64,000 nt of DNA, taken from assembly GCA_025345505.1 (NCBI GenBank), contig JANVCC010000130.1, positions 7,589,745-7,653,744 on the forward strand. Reading direction: 5' to 3'. This DNA is from Todiramphus chloris collaris. Lineage: Eukaryota > Chordata > Aves > Coraciiformes > Alcedinidae. Numbering within the stretch: the first letter of the stretch is position 1; each line of letters opens with the position of its first letter. The position numbers and the translations under genes were made by a program. The notes beneath the pieces were generated by a model. That model did no database searches and was not told the origin of the DNA. It saw only the letters and a list, made by a program, of their open reading frames with translations. This document shows, piece by piece, positions 58,741 through 64,000 of this stretch.

Positions 58741-61700
58741 ACAAGGCTGGATTTACTCCCCTCTTTTCGCAACAGTATCTATCATTAATGTTTACGTGAA
58801 CATGAAGAATGTAGGAAAATAAATAATAAAACATTTCATTCTATCCCGAGTATCTGTTATTTGTGTCTCTGCCTGTCTCTTCCTCTAACTTCCTGGTATT
58901 TATAGAACCTCTTTTTCTTCCATTTTACACTCCAGGAAAGTTGTAACTCATTTTGTGACTCAATCTTCCTAGTTTTATCCCTAGATGTTTACGCTACTAC
59001 TTTATTACTCATCTCACTTATATGTCCTTGCTTTCACTCTTTGCAGGATTTCCTTATTCATATTCAGGTCACCAGAGAATTCTTGATGCAGCTGCACTGG
59101 ACTCTTACTACTTATCTGCCTTCCACATCAGGGTGGTTTGCTGGTGCACATACAGCACCATTTCATTTAATCACAGGTTTATTTTCCTTATAATTTCTTC
59201 ACATGGGACAATTCCCAGAAGCACCCCAAAGTAACATAGTATCTAGTGGTCATTTTTTAAAACTAGCTTAATTAAAAACAAAGCACAACTGGTATGTTTC
59301 ATCTGGCATTTTTCACATGAGAAAAATAACAGATTTAAAATAGATAATATGTGGCTCTAAGCAACTTAATTGTATCCCATTTTGAAGAACTACTTTGCCA
59401 ATGAAAAAAAAAAGCATGTCAGGATTTCAGTGAGATGATTTATGATTCTGTCATAGTGACAGATGTTCTTCATGTATCTCTGACATCGTAATCTGGAATC
59501 AACGCGCTTTTTTTCATGTTTGCTGGTAAAAAGAAATGCACTATATAAATACCTTGTTATTTGTCTTCAAGGCCTTGCCCTGCATTAGCTCAGAAAAATG
59601 GTCTGGTTTGGAGATGAATTCTATAGTAAAACTACTTTAGTCATGACACTGCACCACAAAACTAGACCCAGCTGGGTCCCCTTACTGGACGCTTACCAGA
59701 CTGCTACACTCAACGAGGACCTGGCACGCTGCTGCGCTGCTCTGAACCTTGGCAGGCTTCAGCCATCATCTCCAGCTTCTCCGTTTATCCTGCAGGCTGG
59801 GATTCCTGATCTTAAGCACCCCTCGTCTGCATTCAGGATTTATTACCTGTACCTCTTGGCTGCTGAGAGGCAGATTTTAAGCCTAGGGAGAGAGAATCCC
59901 TGAACCAGGATCAGGGAAGTGCATGGACTCATGGAAGAAGAGAGGTGTCAGACTGTACCAGTAAGGAGCTTCTTTCTGTCACTCGCCGCCTCACCACTAT
60001 AGTTCAATAGTTCTCCATCTCTAGACCTTTTGTAGGTACAAGATTTGTTCTCGTCACCTCTGTTTCTGCTTAAAGGACTGCTGAGAGAAGTTGAAGGACC
60101 AAGGCTTTAATACCAAGTTCAATAAAGTGGTGGGGTGACACAGACACATAAATATCTATATACATCCTTCTGGAAGTTTTGCTGATGCAGTAGAATTACA
60201 GTAAAGGTTTCTACCAGCACAGCTCTATCAACCAGGGATTGCACTTTTTCACAACACAGCCATGTTGGTGAGGGCTTCTGGGATAGCTAAGGTTGAAAGG
60301 TTCCCCAAAACACATCTCATCTTGCTGTAACAGGGAGCTTCCTAACAAAACTGCTGCTCCTATTGATTTCTTATTATAGGGGCATTGCTCTGCAGTGCAT
60401 ATCTCTGCTACAGTTATGTTTACTGTTTAGTCTTGATCAGCTCTGAGTTCTCAGAAAAAGGTGCACAGAACCGTCATACCACAAAAGGAAGAAGTTATAG
60501 GAAAACCACTTTGGCCAGATATGACTTCCTAACCTGTCTTCACTAGGGGGAAAAAAAAAGAAAAAAAAAAGAAAAAGTGTGACCAGCTATAGATTCATCC
60601 ATAAAAAGGTAGAGAAATATTGCAACAAACAATATTTGTTACCAGTGAACCCTCCAGACTGGCACCATTTTCTATGAACGTTTTGTTAAGCTAGGTTTAT
60701 CTTTTTGATAAACTAGGCTAGGGTAAGATTCAAATAGAGAAAGAGTCTGAGAGAACTGAAGGAGCAGTATATGTTAATGCATCTTTCTCATCTCTAGCTT
60801 CTGTGAATGAGCTGCAAATAGGTGTGATCATCAATAGACAATGCAAATTCTGAGTTTAAAGACTGACTTGATAATTATCAACAGAGTGACATTGCCACAT
60901 TCTGTTGTTTCCTGAATGACAGATTGAACTAAACCAAGTCTACCTTACTTATTTTTACCACATGACTAAGTAGTAAGATACCTGATAGATAGAAGATCTA
61001 CTGTAGAATATGTCTGAGGCCTTCATGTAAATGGAGTTTCATGAACAAAAGGCACAGCTACATGGATAGGGGCCCAAAATAAACAAAATCTACTGTGTGT
61101 GCTCAGGGATGCTGGGATTCAGGCCAGTCCGGGAGCTAGAGAGGCACAAGAACGGCTTTCCAGCACTGCTGATAACCCCTGATGCTCATCTAAAACAGTC
61201 ACACAGCTTCCAGACCACCACTGGTGCACAGGACTCAGCTGCAGAGCAAGGGTGGAGAAGTTTGATTCTAGCCATAACTGTCCATGTGGCCATGGTTTAA
61301 GATGCTCAACCACAAGCTAAACTTAGCAAAACTAGGAAGAAAATTACTTCTACAAAAGCTACCAAAGGGCTCACTTTCAGAGTGGTAGAGCTTATCAATA
61401 TCAGTTCTGCAGAGTTTCAGACGTCTGGAAAGCTGAAGTCCAGACTCTGTTCTTTGGAGTTTAGGAAATCAACAGAAGTAACCTTTAGGCAATAGAGATG
61501 CAAATAACTCACTACTGTGGTGGAAATACAGAAATCAAGTTTCACAGTCAGTTACTATTTCCTCTGTTCCTCAGGGCTGCAGATCTTTCCATTTATTTGG
61601 TCTTTAAAAAAAACCAAAGTGACATTGTTCAAAGATTTGTACTTGCAAAATTAATATATCTGTCAGCTACTACACAAACTTATTTGGGTTTAAAATATTT

Positions 61701-64000
61701 ATAACATAGTAGAAAAGCAAAGTATGACTGGAGTTCTTTATGTTCTCACAAAGCTGTCCTGTTCAGAAAATGTTCTTTTTTAGTTTTCTCCGTTTTGCAG
61801 AAAGCCAGAAACAATAAGCAATAATCATATTCTTTCTTTTTAAACACATACCTTTAACTATAAGTCTTAAGGAAAAAAAAAAAAAAAAAGAAATACAGCA
61901 TTTGATAAAAACTCTAAATCATGGTCACGAATAGACATATTCATGTACTTTTGGGTCATAACCATTCTTTCCACCTTAGTAATTCGGCTCACAGCAGCAC
62001 AGGGTAGTTTTGAAGCAAATCCCCAGACCATCCCCACTTGTCACATATTAAATGGTTTCTCAAAGTGGCACTGGTGTGCACAAAATAGTTGTATGAAACA
62101 AAACAAGGAGCTCTGCTCCACAGCACTGCAACACTCAACAGAGTAATGGGTCTTAATTCCTTGTGTGGACTTTCCACTACAGGGATCTCCAGAATGTAGC
62201 TATGGTACATGCATTCCCAGAAGGCTCTTGGGCTGTGAAGAGTGTCCTCAAAGCCTGAAGGAGGCTACAGAGTACTGTATCTATTTTTCTATACATTTTA
62301 CAGGGAACTTGAGAATGTCTTCTGGTGGGAGCACACAACTGAGACAGCATCTGCCTGGGAATTAATTCCACACTGTGAATTTCAGTGTCCCCATGTGGGA
62401 GAGTTGAGGAATGTGGGCTCTTGGGCTCTTTGCACTCTGGCCCTGACTCCCACAGCAGACTCTTGGGAGGGCACAAGCAGGGACACTTCTTCAGCCTCCT
62501 GCCCTACAGAGCAGATCCTGCCACATCTTCTGCCATTGGCCCCAGTTCTGACTCCAGCAGGTGTGTACCCCTTTTCTACAATGTCTCTGAAGTAGATGGA
62601 TGGGGACACAGGAGATGTAAGATTTCTGGTGGTATTACAACACTGGTCTGAAAACTATGGAGAAGGGATGGATTTTGCCAAGCTGCTCATGGGGACTATC
62701 ATGTTTTAAAATGCACTGGAGCCATAAGCTGTTAGGAAAAGTCTCCTGCAGAGGAATGTATGCATCAGAAACCTCCTGGCCCAGCCCCATCTTTAACAAG
62801 TGCGTGGTGCATTGCCAGGGTCCAAGGTAGATGCACATGGGAACACATCATAGCAATGCTGTTATCTGAGGCCAGACAGTGAGCCTCTGGCTCCTCCTCA
62901 CTGAGCAGAGCTGGCTGCAGCCTTGTGACAGTCACGTTTTGTTATCTGGATGCTTTTGCCCATTTGTTTCTGTTAGCTGCACCTCTTCTGCTCATAGCTA
63001 TGCTGGGCCTTTCCTTCAAGCCTTGCCTAGTGTCTGCTTTGCACCTGTCCCCCTTGGACAGGGGCATGGCAGGAGCGGAACCCATGGGCACCGATGGCCC
63101 ATTGCAAGGGTGGGGTGGGGAGTGAGGGAGAAGCTCTTGCCCCTCACTAGGGAAACAGGGAGGAGAGAAGGTCACCTTGCTGAAGGATTCCTTTCCCTTC
63201 CTCCAGGACCTGATCAAGCCACACCCTTGCTCCCTTATCAAGCACGGTTCTGCTTTCACAGTGTTTACTGAGCTTCCCCATCCCTGACACTTTTTCTCCA
63301 TACTGCTTCTTGCAGATCTGTTACCAAAGAAACCCTCCTCCACACCATCACCTTCCTGCTGAGCTGTGGCTCCAGCCTGGCTCTCCCCACAACAGAATGC
63401 CTGGAGCAGTGATGGCAAAGGGGACAGAACAATGACTTACTGAGAGCCACAGAGGTGCATGCCACCGGAAGAAGGGCAGAAAGTGTAGAGAAGATCTGAC
63501 ACCACATAATAAGAGTAAAATAAAGGGAAGGTGGATTGCATGTCCCTGAGTAGAGAGTGGAAGATGCATGCCAGCCTGTTCTTGAAATAGAAGGGAAATA
63601 GGAATCTTGTCAAAGCCCTGTCTCAGTTTAGGAAGTCATGGAGTCCAAAGGCTTGGAGAGCTTTTCAGGTGTCACCCACAGCACTGCTGGATTACAGCAG
63701 GTTTGAAGGGTGAAATCTCCATAACCTCTTTGCCCATGGTGGACCTGCCCACCCTGAAAGGATTAGTGACCAAGAAGTAACAGGCAGAAGCTGTGAGACT
63801 CTGGCAACCACTCACTTGGACATGGTTATGGGCTCTGAAATCTCATATGAGGATGGTGAAAGTACGGCACCAACTCTCAGAAGAGGACCTTGATAATGTC
63901 CTTCATCATCCAAAAGTCTTGTACCTGCCACTGGTTATCCTATCTGTCAGACAATGGTCAACATAGTCCCATTTACTAAATTTATTTTAAGATTTGTATC
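58741..64000. other. Right flank, no gene recognised
   Basis: AT-rich to about 62 kb, then moderately GC-richer to about 63.6 kb. Open frames of 100-158 codons occur on both strands (for example minus 62942-63418 and plus 59598-59903), without recognisable motifs and overlapping one another. A-rich tracts at 60547-60575 and 61872-61889. Confidence 0.45.

Noticed and set aside
59598..59903. 101-codon plus-strand frame with fairly natural composition
   Set aside because: No motif or homologue recognised, and no CpG island or splice signals around it. Kept only as a weak candidate.
62942..63418. 158-codon minus-strand frame, with overlapping plus-strand frames
   Set aside because: No recognisable family, no clear splice or promoter context, and several competing frames of similar length in the same GC-richer segment.

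Overview
The window is vertebrate, and almost certainly avian, genomic DNA. The background is AT-rich and CpG-poor, with one strong CpG island. The interspersed repeats are CR1 LINE 3' ends and solo-type LTRs of the kinds I recognise from bird endogenous retroviruses (elements opening TGTCCTGG and closing CA, and an LTR closing AACCCACCACA). No mammalian SINE or L1 was seen. I could not run a database search, so species and repeat-family names rest on recognition.

The one gene I can support is TRIM24 (TIF1-alpha), on the minus strand and represented only by its 5' end. Coding exon 1 (28297-28684) sits in a CpG island (about 27480-29420). Exon 2 is at 2691-2809. Between them is a 25,487 bp first intron. 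The two exons join in phase (388 + 119 = 507 nt, 169 codons) and together complete the C3HC4 RING finger: exon 1 gives the first six zinc ligands and exon 2 gives the final C-x2-C pair. Exon 3 onward lies left of position 1. A 100-N gap next to a 19-C run interrupts the promoter/5' leader.

Intron 1 holds a three-level nest of insertions (CR1 inside an LTR inside a second LTR, 6225-8062), an LTR inserted in a CR1 (16120-17507) and a third CR1 (23211-23758). The 5' flank of TRIM24 (29.4-64 kb) looks intergenic. It has a 270 bp polypurine tract, a 400-N gap abutting a (GGGAA)n array, an imperfect 110 bp direct repeat bracketing an LTR-like segment and a 150 bp tandem duplication at 43.4-45.6 kb, an inverted-repeat cluster at 54.27 kb, and a long decayed antisense CR1 at 55.8-57.5 kb.

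The most interesting unexplained piece is a sharply bounded CpG-rich patch at about 57.95-58.75 kb. It begins with a stretch that is open, codon-aligned, on both strands. On the plus strand this is followed by a TATA box, a consensus 5' splice site, a 73 bp intron-like interval ending in an excellent 3' splice site, and an AATAAA signal. It could be a recently inserted LTR with a splice donor in R, or a tiny unrecognised transcription unit.
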